From Datisca glomerata (taxonomy: Eukaryota; Streptophyta; Magnoliopsida; Cucurbitales; Datiscaceae): a stretch of 64,000 nt of DNA. The position numbers and the translations under genes were made by a program. Shown here piece by piece: positions 22,397-32,741 of the stretch. A model generated the notes under the pieces. The model saw only the letters and a list, made by a program, of their open reading frames with translations, was not told the DNA's origin and searched no databases. Numbering within the stretch: position 1 is the stretch's first letter; the number at the start of each line of letters is the position of its first letter. Location of the stretch: positions 1,097,906 through 1,161,905 of the forward strand of contig QANY01005731.1 in NCBI GenBank assembly GCA_003255025.1. Direction: 5' to 3'.

Positions 22397-25300
22397 CTAC
22401 GCATAGTATTTCATGATAATCTTGAAGTTGATAGGTGATGGCAATGGGTGTCTTGTTTGGGGATCGACTAAATGACAATATCCACTTTCAGTTAAGGATA
22501 CTATCTCATAGGGGCCTTCCCATTTTGGTGCGAACTTTTGAGCGTGCATGCCCCGCATGACATAATCTGCCGCTTTCAATACTAGATCACCTTCTTGGAA
22601 CACCCATGGACGTACCATTGCCTCGTAGGTTTTGATCATTCTCTCCTGGTAGGCTTGGGTTCTTTCCTTGGCCTTAGCTCTTCTTTCATCTATAGCTTCT
22701 AGATCACCAAAATGTATGGGGCACTCGACTCCTGCTGAAGACGTTAGCTTAGCTGATGGTATCATTACCTTTGCAGGCATGAGTGTTTCACAACCATAGA
22801 CCAAAACAAAAGGGGTTGCTTGCGTAGGGGATCGTTTCGCTGTTCGGTATGCCCATAGTGTTAAATGAAGTAATTCATGCCATGTGTGCTGGGAGTCGTG
22901 GACCATACGACTAAGTATCCTTAGTAACATCTTGTTAGTTGCCTCGGCTTGACCATTCCCCTTGGGATAATAAGGTGTGGACTTATCATGTCAGATGCCA
23001 TATGCTTCGTACAATTCAACCACCACCTTGCATGTGAATGCCGTCCCATTGTCCGAGATGATTCGTCTTAGTAGCCCAAATCGACATATGATGTTCTCCT
23101 TGATAATGTTATAAACCTTCCCACTTGTCCCCTTCTTGAGAGCTATGGCCTCTGCCCATTTAGTGTAACAATCTGTAGCAATAAGGATCCAAATATAACC
23201 TTTTGATACAGGAAAGATGAGTCCAACAAAATCTAGAGCCCATGTATGAAATGGCCAAGGGACCTCCGTTGGGTGCAAGGATATAGATGGAGCGTGTATA
23301 ATGTTTCCGAGGACCTGGCAAGTGTGACATTTTCGTGCATAGTCTAATGTATCAGCTTCCGTGGTGGGCCAATAGTACTCTATCCTGAGCAATTCCTCGT
23401 ATAGCCTCCCTACCTCCTTGGTGTTCGCCACATACCCCTTTGTGTACTTCCTCCATGATAGTTCGTTGATCATCAATACCCAAACACTTGAGAGAACAAC
23501 CATCCATACTAACCCTGCATAACTCTCCATTGAGCTTAAAAAATGAGGACTCCACTTCTTAACAATAGAGGTATCTGCTGTGCTTGATGGGAGAGTACCA
23601 TCGTTCAAATATGAGATGTAAAGTTGTCGCAAATCCGTCGTAACTTCCACGAGATGAACTTCTTTGGGATCGAGGATCAATTGACACTTAAGACAATTCT
23701 TTTACATTGCCGTGGCCTCCACGGTCATGTTTGGCCAATAGAAACCCATCCTTTGGAGACGTCGGTATAGGAGCGGCCCTTCCGTGGCACAATAGTCTTC
23801 ATGTAGACGCATGAGGTGGCTGTGGCCTTCCTCCAAACTCACGCATCGTGAAAGTATTCCATCAGCCCCCTCTATAGAAGAGAACTCCACTGAAATTAAC
23901 AAAGTTCCTCAACTCCTTGTTCATAGCATCTTCCCCTTGAGATAACTGCGCTTTGATCTTGTTTCTCCAATCTTAGGATGGTGGCTCAGTGTTTCCCTCA
24001 ACTACAGTGTTCATGGCTTTAATAATGACTTTAACCACTGGAATAAGGTTAGAGGGAGTTTAGTGGCGAGAGTTGCCAGGGCATCAGCATGGCGATTGTT
24101 AGATCTAGAGGTGTGTTCAAAAGTAACATCATCAAATGTGGCAATAAGCTTTTGAACTTCATAACAGTATTGTGCGAGAGTAGGTTCCGTCACGGAAAAA
24201 TCCCCTCTAACTTGGTTGATGATCAAGTTGGAGATCCCCTTTGACCTTGATGGTGGTGGCACCCTTATCCTTTGCATAATGAAGTCCCAATATAGGAGCT
24301 TCATACTCCGCCTCGTTGTTTGTACATGGGAATGTCAACTTGTATGTCATTGAATAAATATTGCCCAAGGGATCCTACAAGACAAGTCCTGCTCCACCGC
24401 TAGAGTGGGTCGATGATCCGTCGAATGTTAGAGCCCAAAGCGCACCCCCACAACTATTGATTTGATGTGGGTCTCCAGGTATGGTCTCGTCTAGGGGTTC
24501 TAGTTCACCACTCAGAAATTGGGCCAGAAAATCAACCAGCGCTTGACTCCTTTGCGCCTTCGGGGTGAGGGGCATAATGTCAAACTCACTCAGCAACATT
24601 GTCCATCGGGTTAGTCTCTCGTTCAATGCAGACTTGTTTAAGAGAAAACAAATAGGATTGGACTTAGTCATTAAATGAACTCGATTACTTAACATGTAGT
24701 GTCAGAATTTTTTCATGGCAAATATAAGAGCAAGACAATGTTTTTCACAAGGTGTATATCTAAGGTCAACATCTCTTAGGACCCTACTTAAATAGTTCAT
24801 TGGGCGCTTCGTCCCCTCCCTTTCTTGTGCCAACAAGGCTCCAATGGGCTTGGAGGTTGAGGTGATGTAAAGCAGCAATGGTAGGTTACTACGCGGTGGC
24901 ACCATGGTGGTCGGTGCGAGGAGAACATCTTTTATGGCATCATACTTCCGTTGGTGCTTCGGTGTCCATGAAAAGATGTGATATCCTTTCAAGAGTGGTT
25001 GTATATCACTTATGGACTCGGTTAGGGCGGGTATGAATCGGCGGACGTAGGATACTTTCCCCAAGAATGCCTTTAACTCATTCACGGATCGTGGTGGGGG
25101 CATGTCCCTGATAGCCTTTTACCTTGGATTGATCAATGTCTATACCCTGCTTGTGTACACAAAAGCCTAAGAACTTCCCCCATGAAACACTGAAAGTGCA
25201 CTTTAACGGATTCATTTTAAGCTTGTATGCCCTGCATCGTTCAAAGACACTCCTCAAGTGCTTCAAATGTGAATTCGCACTCTTAGACTTTACTACCAGA

Positions 25301-25740
25301 TCATCCACATAGTCTTCAACATAATCGTGGATCATGTCATGAAAAATTGCTGTCATGGCCCGTTGGTAAGTAGCCCCTGCATTCTTCAGTCCGGAAGGCA
25401 ATACCACATAGTAAAAGTTTCCAAAGGGTGTCCTGAAGGCAGTCTTCTCATCATCTCTTATTGCCATCCTGATTTAATTGTATCCATTGAACCCATCCAT
25501 GAAAGAGAACATTTCATGTTCCGTTGTATCATCAACCAAGGTGTCTACATTAGGCAGCGAGAAGTCATCTTTGAGGCATGCCTTGTTCAAGTCTCTAAAA
25601 TCCACACAACAACGGATTTGACCATTTTTCCTTTTTACCGGAACGATGTTTGCTAACCATGTGGGGTTCTTGATAGGCTTGATAAATCCTGCCTCTATGA
25701 GCTTTGAAATTTCAGACTTGATTTGGAGTTCCACCTCAGG
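22397..25740 (-). pseudogene. Tat-type Ty3/gypsy pol: RT, RNase H, archaeal-type RNase H, integrase
   Basis: Reading the minus strand: RT start (25734-25474: LIEAGFIKPIKNPTWLANIV, CVDFRDLNKACLKDDFSLPN) and the RT active site EDYVDDLVVKSK (25467-25078, YVDD kept). Next come the RT end and first RNase H (25103-24375). A second RNase H-like block (24304-24011: FDDVTFEHTSRSNNRHADAL) is typical of the Tat lineage. Integrase (23902-22397) shows two zinc-site-like segments, then WALDFVGLIFPVSKGY, ISDNGTAFTCK, and a C-terminal module FQEGDLVLKAADYVM ... PKWEGPYEIV. Frameshifts and stops separate the pieces. Gag and protease are absent: the right inverted arm lies only about 400 bp upstream. Confidence 0.85.
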
Positions 25741-26139
25741 GCAAAAATGGCGGGGGTGTTGCTTGACAGATGTACATTATTCAGAGACCCCTAGCTTATG
25801 CGTCACTAAGGTAGAATCCAACCCCGACATCTCAGAGTAGGACCACACAAAGACATCCTCAAACTCACCCAAAAGCTTTATCAAGTCATCTTGTTATTTA
25901 CTCTCCAAGTCCTTTGCTAGGAACACCGGCCTATTTGTGCTCCCCTCCCCAATTTGGACTTCCTTTAGCCCCTCATGTGGTGGTGATGGGTTGGTTGGTA
26001 GAGGTACGTTTGGTGGTTCACAATTCATCATGTGGATCCCTTGCATAAGTCCTTAGATCTTAGCAAATGCCTTCGCCATCATTATATCCTCATCTACTTC
26101 GGGACCAGGGGGATCAGGTTGTGCACCTGACCATGGAGG

Positions 26140-26751
26140 GTATGGACTGGCAAGATTAGGGGCGAGGCTACGTTTTACTAGGTGGGGGACATACCTCCTC
26201 GGTACGACCACTCTAGATATTGAGGGTGTGTTTCCCTTCCACCTTGGGGAGGGGTTTTGTTTGAGAGAATATTTGTAGAGGAGGCGTTGGATGAACACCG
26301 TCGTCGTGCCTCACCGGCTAGACGTGTTCTGCCTAGATCATGGTCATTACACAAAGACGCACATGGTGCCACCCGATTGGCTCATGTGCAATCCTCCTCT
26401 TACTCATCTAAGCATGATTAGTCAGCTTAGGTGGCGCGATTTGATTGGGGGCTTACACTAATCAAGAGATTAGTTGTAATGGTCCCCCTCCTTTTGTTCA
26501 CCTATAAAAGGAGGACTCCTCCTTCATTTGGGTGCATTGGAAATTTAGAGAGAGAAGCTCTCACTTTAGAGACAGAAGCTCTTATTTCTAGAGTGAGAAA
26601 CTCACACTTCTAAAGAGAGAGCGAGAGAGAGCAAGCATTTGTCACCGCCCTTGAGTGTCTAGAGTGCTCCCCCTTCACCTCCCAGCGTCCTCCCCGACGT
26701 TCTCAGGACTAGACCACTCATGCATCTCACCCACGTGACACCCTTGCATCT
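26140..26751 (+). repeat. right arm of long inverted repeat (LTR-like)
   Basis: Plus-strand LTR-like unit from TGTGTTTCCC (26227) to ACACCCTTGCA (26748), TATA box at 26503-26510. It is the reverse complement of the left arm, with a ~55-bp extra block near 26385-26440 and a ~20-bp gap near 26706. Confidence 0.85.
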
Positions 26752-27126
26752 ACATAGAACCAGAAAAACAATTATTCAGATTAACAACATGCAAAGAAAT
26801 ATTAGCAGAATAGTAATTCTCATAAGCCTTAAACGGAGCAACAAAGGTCCTCACTGGATCAACCTTTTTTTTCTCAAACACAAAAAGATTCTTAGATTTC
26901 CATATATGTCTGTAAATATAACAAAAATGATTGATACTAGCCTTACCACCATCAGGATGAGAGGAAAGTTCAACAATTCTATCTTGAGCCCAAAGACCAA
27001 AACTGACTTCCGAAGAAAGCGAAGCACTAAGTTGCAGACGAGAGCTATGCCACGTGAGATTATGCCAAGAGCATGGAGAATAGACTCCTCCTCAAGCTCA
27101 TAAATAAGGCAAATGAGATTCTAAAT
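26752..27126 (-). pseudogene. LINE block 3: end of zf-RVT region and linker to RNase H
   Basis: Minus-strand frames give CLIYELEEESILHAL, a degenerate zinc-finger-like zf-RVT segment, then FGLWAQDRIVELSSH and YRHIWKSKNLFVFEKKK. It joins block 4 after removal of the gypsy compound, with a shift of frame at the junction. It is bounded on the other side by the truncated 3' end of copia-2. Confidence 0.75.
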
Positions 27127-27138
27127 AATTGTCCAACA

Positions 27139-28557
27139 CTCCCCATCCAGCTGGCGCATAGATATCAATCATGCCTAGCTTGCGAAGAGTTGACTGTAGA
27201 AGAGTAGGACCGACTGGCTTTGTAAGAGCATCAGAAGTTTGCTCATATGAAGGAACAAACTTTGTAGAGATAGCTCCAGACCGAACTCTTCTCTCGAATG
27301 AAGTGAATATCAACCTCGATATGCTTGGTTCTTTCATGAAGAACAAAATCTGAAGTTAACATTAAGGTAAACAGGGTAAGAAAACCGAGTTCCCCTAGAA
27401 TAGAATGAAGGCAAAGAAGCTCACACGTCCATTGAGCCAATGTCCTGCATTCTGCCTCAGCAGATGACCGAGAAACCACTAACTACTTCTTGCTTTTCCA
27501 GGAGAGAAGATGATTACCATAAAAAGTATAAATACCATATGTAGATCTTATATTTGTCTTTGACCCAGCATAGTCAGTACCAGTAAAGCAAAACACATCA
27601 AATGTATTTTTGGAGGAATAGAATAGACTAAGGCCTGGACAAGACTTCAAGTATCTCAACATGTGGTAAACTACATCCAAATGTGAAGTACGGGGAGCAT
27701 GCATAAACTGGCTCACAAGGCTAACAGAAAAAGCCAAATCGGGACGTGTGTTAGTCAGATAAATAAGTCTTCCAACCAATCTCTGATACATACTCGGATT
27801 TGCTAATGTTTCACCTGATTCAGCTGGAAGTTTGACATTTAGATCCATAGGTGTAGATGCAGGTCTACATCCCAGTATCACCAAGAAGGTCAAGAACATA
27901 CTTCTGCTGCGAGAGAGAGATACCTATCTCAGAACGAGCAACCTCAATACCCAAAAAATACTTTAGCCCCCCCAAATCTTTGATATCAAAAGTTGAACTA
28001 AGATCTTTCTTGACCTTAGTAATTTTGATACTCTTATCACCAGTCAAGATGATATCATCCACATAAATAGAGAGGATGACACATTTCCCTGACGAATTCC
28101 GTTTGATAAAACATGTATGATAAGAGTGATATCTAAGAAATCCCAACTTAAGCATCGCTGCACTGAACTGAGCAAACCAAGTTTGCGGAGACTATTTCAA
28201 CCCATACAATGATTTTCTCAAACGACATACTTTCTTTGAATACTCCCCCTTAGCCCGAAAACCCAGAGGCTGATCCATATAAATAACCTCATCCAAATCA
28301 CCATTCAAGAAGGCATTCTTGACATCCATCTGATGCAAGGGCCAAGAGTGAGAAGCAGCCAAAGAGATAATTAGACGAAGAGTAGTGAGTTTTACAACAG
28401 GAGTAAAGGTTGCATTGAAATCCTTGCCAGGAATCTGAGTAAAACCTTTGGCGACTAGACGTGCCTTGTACCGATTAACAGTTCCATTCGTATTATATTT
28501 AAGATTGAATACCCAACGACATTCAACCTTTTTCTCCCCCTGAGGCAAAGCAATCAA
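27139..28557 (-). pseudogene. copia-2 reverse transcriptase and RNase H
   Basis: 28557-28192: VECRWVFNLKYNTNGTVNRY, the classical start of copia RT, through HQMDVKNAFLNGDL. 28155-27865: LSIYVDDIILTGDKS with an intact YVDD. 27899-27483: RLVGRLIYLTNTRPDLAFSV and the RNase H entry. 27479-27139: SRSSAEAECRTLAQWTCEL, LHERTKHIEVDIHFIREK and QTSDALTKPV, the conserved RNase H end. Frameshifts separate these pieces, and the TRIM separates RT from the upstream integrase part. Confidence 0.88.
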
Positions 28558-28576
28558 GTCCCAAGTATGATTATCT

Positions 28577-28693
28577 TGTTGGAATGTTGTCCCGCATCGC
28601 CTAAACTTGCCCCTTTTGTGCTAGTTATAAGATTCTAGTACATCTCTCCTTAACACCTAGGTTTTAAGGAGTGATCGGACTGGGTTTTTCAAC
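28577..28693 (+). repeat. TRIM left LTR
   Basis: 117-bp direct repeat matching 28815-28931 with scattered substitutions. Confidence 0.85.
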
Positions 28694-28814
28694 TTCGTAT
28701 CAGAGCTTGGTTGGGTATTTTTTTGTGCCGTTCTAGTTCAGTTCTTTGTTCGCTTAGTTTGGATTGTTTTGTATGTTGCTTAGTTCGGCTACCGTGTTGT
28801 GGTCCAGGAGGGTG

Positions 28815-28931
28815 TGTTAAAATGTTGTCCCACATCGCCTAGACTCACCCATTATGTGTGAGTTATACGGTTCTAGTACCCATCTCCGTAACATCTAGGT
28901 TTTAAGGAGTGATCGGGCTAGGTTTTTCAAC
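28815..28931 (+). repeat. TRIM right LTR
   Basis: 117-bp direct repeat, same start and end as the left copy. Confidence 0.85.
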
Positions 28932-29286
28932 TTATCCTGCAAGGCTTTCATCGCATCTTGCATAACGACCACCCACCGTATCAAGTTGCTTTCCCAACAG
29001 ATCGCAGAATCACAGTAGAATAAATGTGACTGACAAATCCCTGAAAGGAACTGGACAGAGCACTATACGAAATATGATTCTCAATAGGGTGGTCAGTAGA
29101 ACATGATAAAGTGAGGCGATTAGGGGGGCGACGGTCCCATAAAGGATATTGTCAAGAGGGGGAGGATCAGTATCTTCGTTCGTAGAGGAGACCGGCACAG
29201 GGAGATGGGAGCAACGACTATACACCTTGGTAGGAGGACCTGCAATGGGAGGCAAAGAAGTAGGAGAAACAATGGGAGCATCTATA

Positions 29287-30663
29287 TTAGGGGGTCAATA
29301 ATAGGGATAGGACTAGGAAGATCCTCAACAGATGGGATCTCAGTCCTAACACCAATGAAACAAAAAACGAATGGGGTATTCTCCTAAAAAGTAACATCCA
29401 AAGAAGAAATAAACCGTCTAGATGAGGGATCCTAACATCGATACTCTTTGGAGTGAGATGAGTATCCATAAATGCGCAACGGATAGACTTATCGTACAAC
29501 TTTGTTCGAGTAGGACTCTTGTTTTGAACAAAGCAAACACAACCAAAGACACGAGGAATAATAGGGAAAATGGGTTTTTCGGGATGAAGAAGACCTAAAG
29601 GAATTTGCCCGCCCAAGATTCGACTAGGAACTCTATGAATCAAATATGTTGCGGTGAGAACAGACATGTCCCAAAAAATTTGAGGAATCGAAATTTCCTT
29701 CAAAAGGCAAAGGGAAATGCCCATAAGGTCGCGATTCTTACGCTCAGCTACGCCATTTTGTTCAAGAGTATATGGACATGTAAGCTGCTGAAGAATCCCA
29801 AGACTAGAAAGATGAGAGACAAGATCACCTGAAATATACTCCCCCCATTATCAGAACAAATCGATCGAACAATAGTTTGATACTGGGTTTTGATCATAGT
29901 AAGAAATTGTTTAAGCACGTGTGAGACATCAGATTTTTTTCCTAAGCAAGTAAACCCATGTACATCTAGAAAAGTCATCAATAAATGTGACATAATATCG
30001 GTGTCCAGACATAGCAGTAACAAACGAGGAACCCCAAATATCAGAGTGAATTAAATCAAACGCAGTAGCAGATCTATTCATGCGAGAAATATAAGGCTTA
30101 CGGTAATGTTTTAAAAGCTCACAAATTTCACATTTAAACTTAAAGTGTTTACATGCATTAATCAACGAAGGAAATAACGAACAAAGATATTGAAAATTGA
30201 CATCTCCCAAACGAGCATGCCACAAATGTAAGTCTCTAAAAGAAAAGAAAGCATGAAAATTATAAATAATAGAAGAGGCAACTCGAATAATAGGATCTGG
30301 TGGTTGAAGGGGAGGTGAATCACCAAAGTAGTATAGTCCATCCCGCTCATACCCCCTACCAAAAATCCTCTTTGTACGACGGTCCTGCAAAAAACAACGG
30401 TCAGCCAAAAAAATAATAGCACAATCTAGAGCTTTGGCTATGCGACTAACATATAAAAGGTTCATGGCAAATTTAGGCAAATGAAAAACAAAAGTAAGTG
30501 TAATTTCAGGAGACAATTGTACAGTCCCTCTACCGCTCATAAAAGTCCGAGAATCATCAGCTAACTGTGCCAAACCTTTAACAGGTTCCAATGGTGTAGA
30601 AAAAAATGATAACTCACCAGTCATATGATCATTTGCCCCGAATCCAAAATCCATATAGGTGAC
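29287..30663 (-). pseudogene. copia-2 protease end and integrase
   Basis: The frame from 30654 reads GANDHMTGELSFFS (just after the protease active site), then YVSRIAKALDCAIIF, LWHARLGDVNFQYL and CEICELLKHYRKPY for the integrase zinc site, DLIHSDIWGSS with the first catalytic Asp, and FIDDFSRCTWVYLL. A later frame (30023-29748) gives a damaged SDNGG stretch (second Asp). 29724-29287 gives FWDMSVLTATYLIHRVPSR and FGCVCFVQNKSP of the integrase C-terminal part. Breaks in frame near 29930 and elsewhere. Confidence 0.87.
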
Positions 30664-31691
30664 TCAGTACGAATATGAAGTGCAGTGGGAGTACCTGAGG
30701 CACTTGAGGTTAGAGGATCAATGGCAGGAATAGTAGCTATAGTAAGAGTCTGCTGAGACATAAGACGAGACACCAGAGCCTGTAAAGCTGCTACTTTAGA
30801 GAGGACAGATGACTCAGCCAAACTACTGGTGGCTACAGAAGTATTAGCTACCGCAATCGATCTAATGGGTATATTAATCTTCTTATGGAATTGAGCGCCC
30901 AACTCGAGATGAAGTTCCCAACAAGTATCCTTAATATGACCATTGTTCCCACAATGATGACAAAATTTCCTCCCAGCTAGAGGACGAGAACTAGAGAAAC
31001 CATGAGCACCAATAGCCATCTGATCATTATTACTAGCAGTGGCAGGGATGGGAGTCGGGACCGAGATATGACGTTGACGTTTATCTTCATCAACCATGGC
31101 AAAGGTCTCAAACAAATGGTACAAGAGACGGATTAAAGATTTGGATACAAAGTGACTCAAATTCAGGCTTAAGCCCCATCAGAAACACATATGTGTCATG
31201 ACGATCCAGCCTCTTGACTGCTACATGAGCCATTATCCCAAAGTCACTGACTGGTTCATATTGAGTCATCTTATCCCACCGTAGACATAAGTATCTAAAA
31301 ATTGAGCAACATTCAATCTAAGCCTCTCCTGATTAGCACTAGCAATCTCCTAATACAACTCAAAAGCATTCCACAAATCGACAACTGTTTCATTATACAT
31401 AAACATATTATAGACCGAAGACTCTATAGATCGAAACATCCATCCCAATATCAAACAGTTATCAACATCCCACTGGGCTTTCTTTGCATCGTCATCTTTA
31501 GGGCAAGGAACACGTCCTTGAAGCCAAAGAATTTTTCCCCGTCCATCAAGAAATAACTTCAATGATCGAGACCAAGCACAAAAAATTCTTCCATTTAAAA
31601 GAACACTAGCAACTCTCCCACCGGACACATGATAAGCCAGATATGGCCTAGCAACAGCCGTAACAGCAGCGTTTGAAGATTCAGACATCAC
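30621..31691 (-). pseudogene. copia-2 gag and protease start
   Basis: 31691-31350 encodes the gag N-terminus (NGRIFCAWSRSLKLFLDGRG, DDDAKKAQWDVDNCLILGWM). After a break, 31160-30621 contains a CCHC knuckle (CHHCGNNGHIKDTCWEL) and the protease entry IWILDSG with the catalytic Asp kept. Confidence 0.85.
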
Positions 31692-32033
31692 GAATCCAAG
31701 AAAGTAATATAAATTGCCAAGAAAATCCGATGGAGAGATGAAGAAAGATTGAACACAACCTTCTATATCATAAAAAAGTCAACAAACGAGTGACCAAACT
31801 GTGGTCTAAGCCACAACAATCCAAAAAATACCAAAAATCCTAGGTCTGGTCAGCACACAGCCTACGAAAACCCAACCACTTTGAAGAAACGAAGCTGGAA
31901 ACAGTAAAAAGGAGATCTGGCAAAGCTCTGACGACCAGAGATGGCGACGGCCGGAGGACGACGGTGGGTGGCGGTGGCCGGCGCTGTCTGGTGATTGTGG
32001 CAGTGATAGGTGGCAGATTAGGGTTAGGGTTAG

Positions 32034-32045
32034 GCTCTAATACCA
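32034..32045 (-). other. copia-2 primer binding site (tRNA-iMet type)
   Basis: Minus-strand TGGTATTAGAGC directly inside the 5' LTR, the same sequence as in copia-1. Confidence 0.8.
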
Positions 32046-32190
32046 ACTAGGTAACTAAAAGAGTTATATTGATTAATTAAAAAAGAGAAAGTACATGAGA
32101 TAGTTATACACATGGATAAGAAAGTTAAAAATACAAAAATACCTTTAAATACTAGAAAAGTAAAGTAAAGATAAACAATATTATCCAACA
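32046..32190 (-). repeat. copia-2 5' LTR
   Basis: Minus strand starts TGTTGGATAATATTG at 32190 and runs to the primer site. The inner end is CTAG rather than CA, so the exact inner border is approximate. No full partner exists on the left side. Confidence 0.65.
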
Positions 32191-32741
32191 TAAACCACAT
32201 AATTTTCTTAGGGATATTAAAACCCAAAGAGATTTCCACAAATTAGAACATATAAAAAAACTAAAAGAAGAGCCAATACCATTATCAGCAGTCCTCTCCT
32301 CATGTACAACATGATAACATGCTTTTACAGAAAAAATATCATATTTAGAGAGAGTCCAAATCACTCTATCAGAAACAACAGAAGAGGAAATATGAATTAA
32401 ACATATTTCCTTAACAATCCAAGGAGGGAAATGCAATCTAAGCTTATTCAAATCCCACTTAGAGCCAGAAATAAGATCTGCAACCATATTAAAAGCAACA
32501 CATTTAAAATCCTTCAAACTGCTCCTACTAAACAACCAAATATCCTCACAAATATTAGTCAACAGACCATTACCAATACACCAGGAGCAGTGTCTCCTAT
32601 GAGCCTCTTTATTATGCACAAACTTCTCCAAGTCCAAGAGCTATTTTTTGGAGCTTTTACCACCAAGAAAGAACTATTATGATAGTACAAACTCTTTAGA
32701 AGCTTAGAACACAAAGAGTTAGGATTCTTCAAAACCATCCA
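32191..32741 (-). pseudogene. LINE block 2: region between RT and zf-RVT
   Basis: Minus-strand frames read MVLKNPNSLCSKLLKSLYYH, then NSSWTWRSL, IWLFSRSSLKDFKC, RVIWTLSKYDIFSVKACYH and LWKSLWGFNIPKKIMWF, the usual order of motifs downstream of plant LINE RT. The upstream edge joins block 1 exactly when the Tekay-type element and one atcca copy are removed. Confidence 0.88.

Larger units (their letters stand above)
15534..26751. mobile_element. Tat-type Ty3/gypsy compound element with inverted LTR-like ends
   Basis: The segment interrupts the LINE between its zf-RVT region and RNase H. Both ends carry a copy of the same sequence of about 480-520 bp plus about 90 bp of inner flank, but in opposite orientation. 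Inside, from the left, are: a plus-strand plant-mobile-domain pseudogene with its own TATA box, a G-rich minisatellite, a tandem array of ~60-bp units, and a minus-strand gypsy pol with RT, RNase H and integrase but no recognisable gag or protease. Flanks share acat (15525-15528 and 26752-26755), with five extra bases on the left, so the target duplication is uncertain. It may be a rearranged LTR element or a TIR-bounded composite. Confidence 0.75.
28571..28936 (+). mobile_element. TRIM (terminal-repeat retrotransposon in miniature), 355 bp
   Basis: Two direct repeats of 117 bp (28577-28693 and 28815-28931) start TGTTG/TGTTA and share aatgttgtccc, catcgccta and taggttttaaggagtgatcg. Between them, GTATCAGAGCTTGG follows the first repeat (a tRNA-Met-type primer site) and a purine tract gtccaggagggtg precedes the second. 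No coding capacity. The pentamer ttatc flanks the element (28571-28575 and 28932-28936). It splits a conserved codon run of copia-2 pol (ALQD | HTWDLIALP), which removal restores. Its orientation is opposite to the host element. Confidence 0.85.
27127..32190 (-). mobile_element. Ty1/copia retrotransposon (copia-2) nested in the LINE; 3' LTR almost absent
   Basis: A full set of copia domains lies on the minus strand, with a 145-bp 5' LTR and a tRNA-iMet primer site on the right. On the left, the purine tract GGATGGGGAG is followed by TGTTGGACAAT, matching the LTR start (TGTTGGATAAT), but the rest of the 3' LTR is missing. LINE flanks show GTTTA on one side and ATTTA on the other, a possible eroded target duplication. 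A TRIM sits inside pol at 28576-28931. Confidence 0.83.

Noticed and set aside
28585..28940. Second primer-site and LTR set belonging to copia-2
   Set aside because: The 117-bp repeats lie inside pol, run in the opposite direction and have their own ttatc duplication, so they form a separate TRIM.
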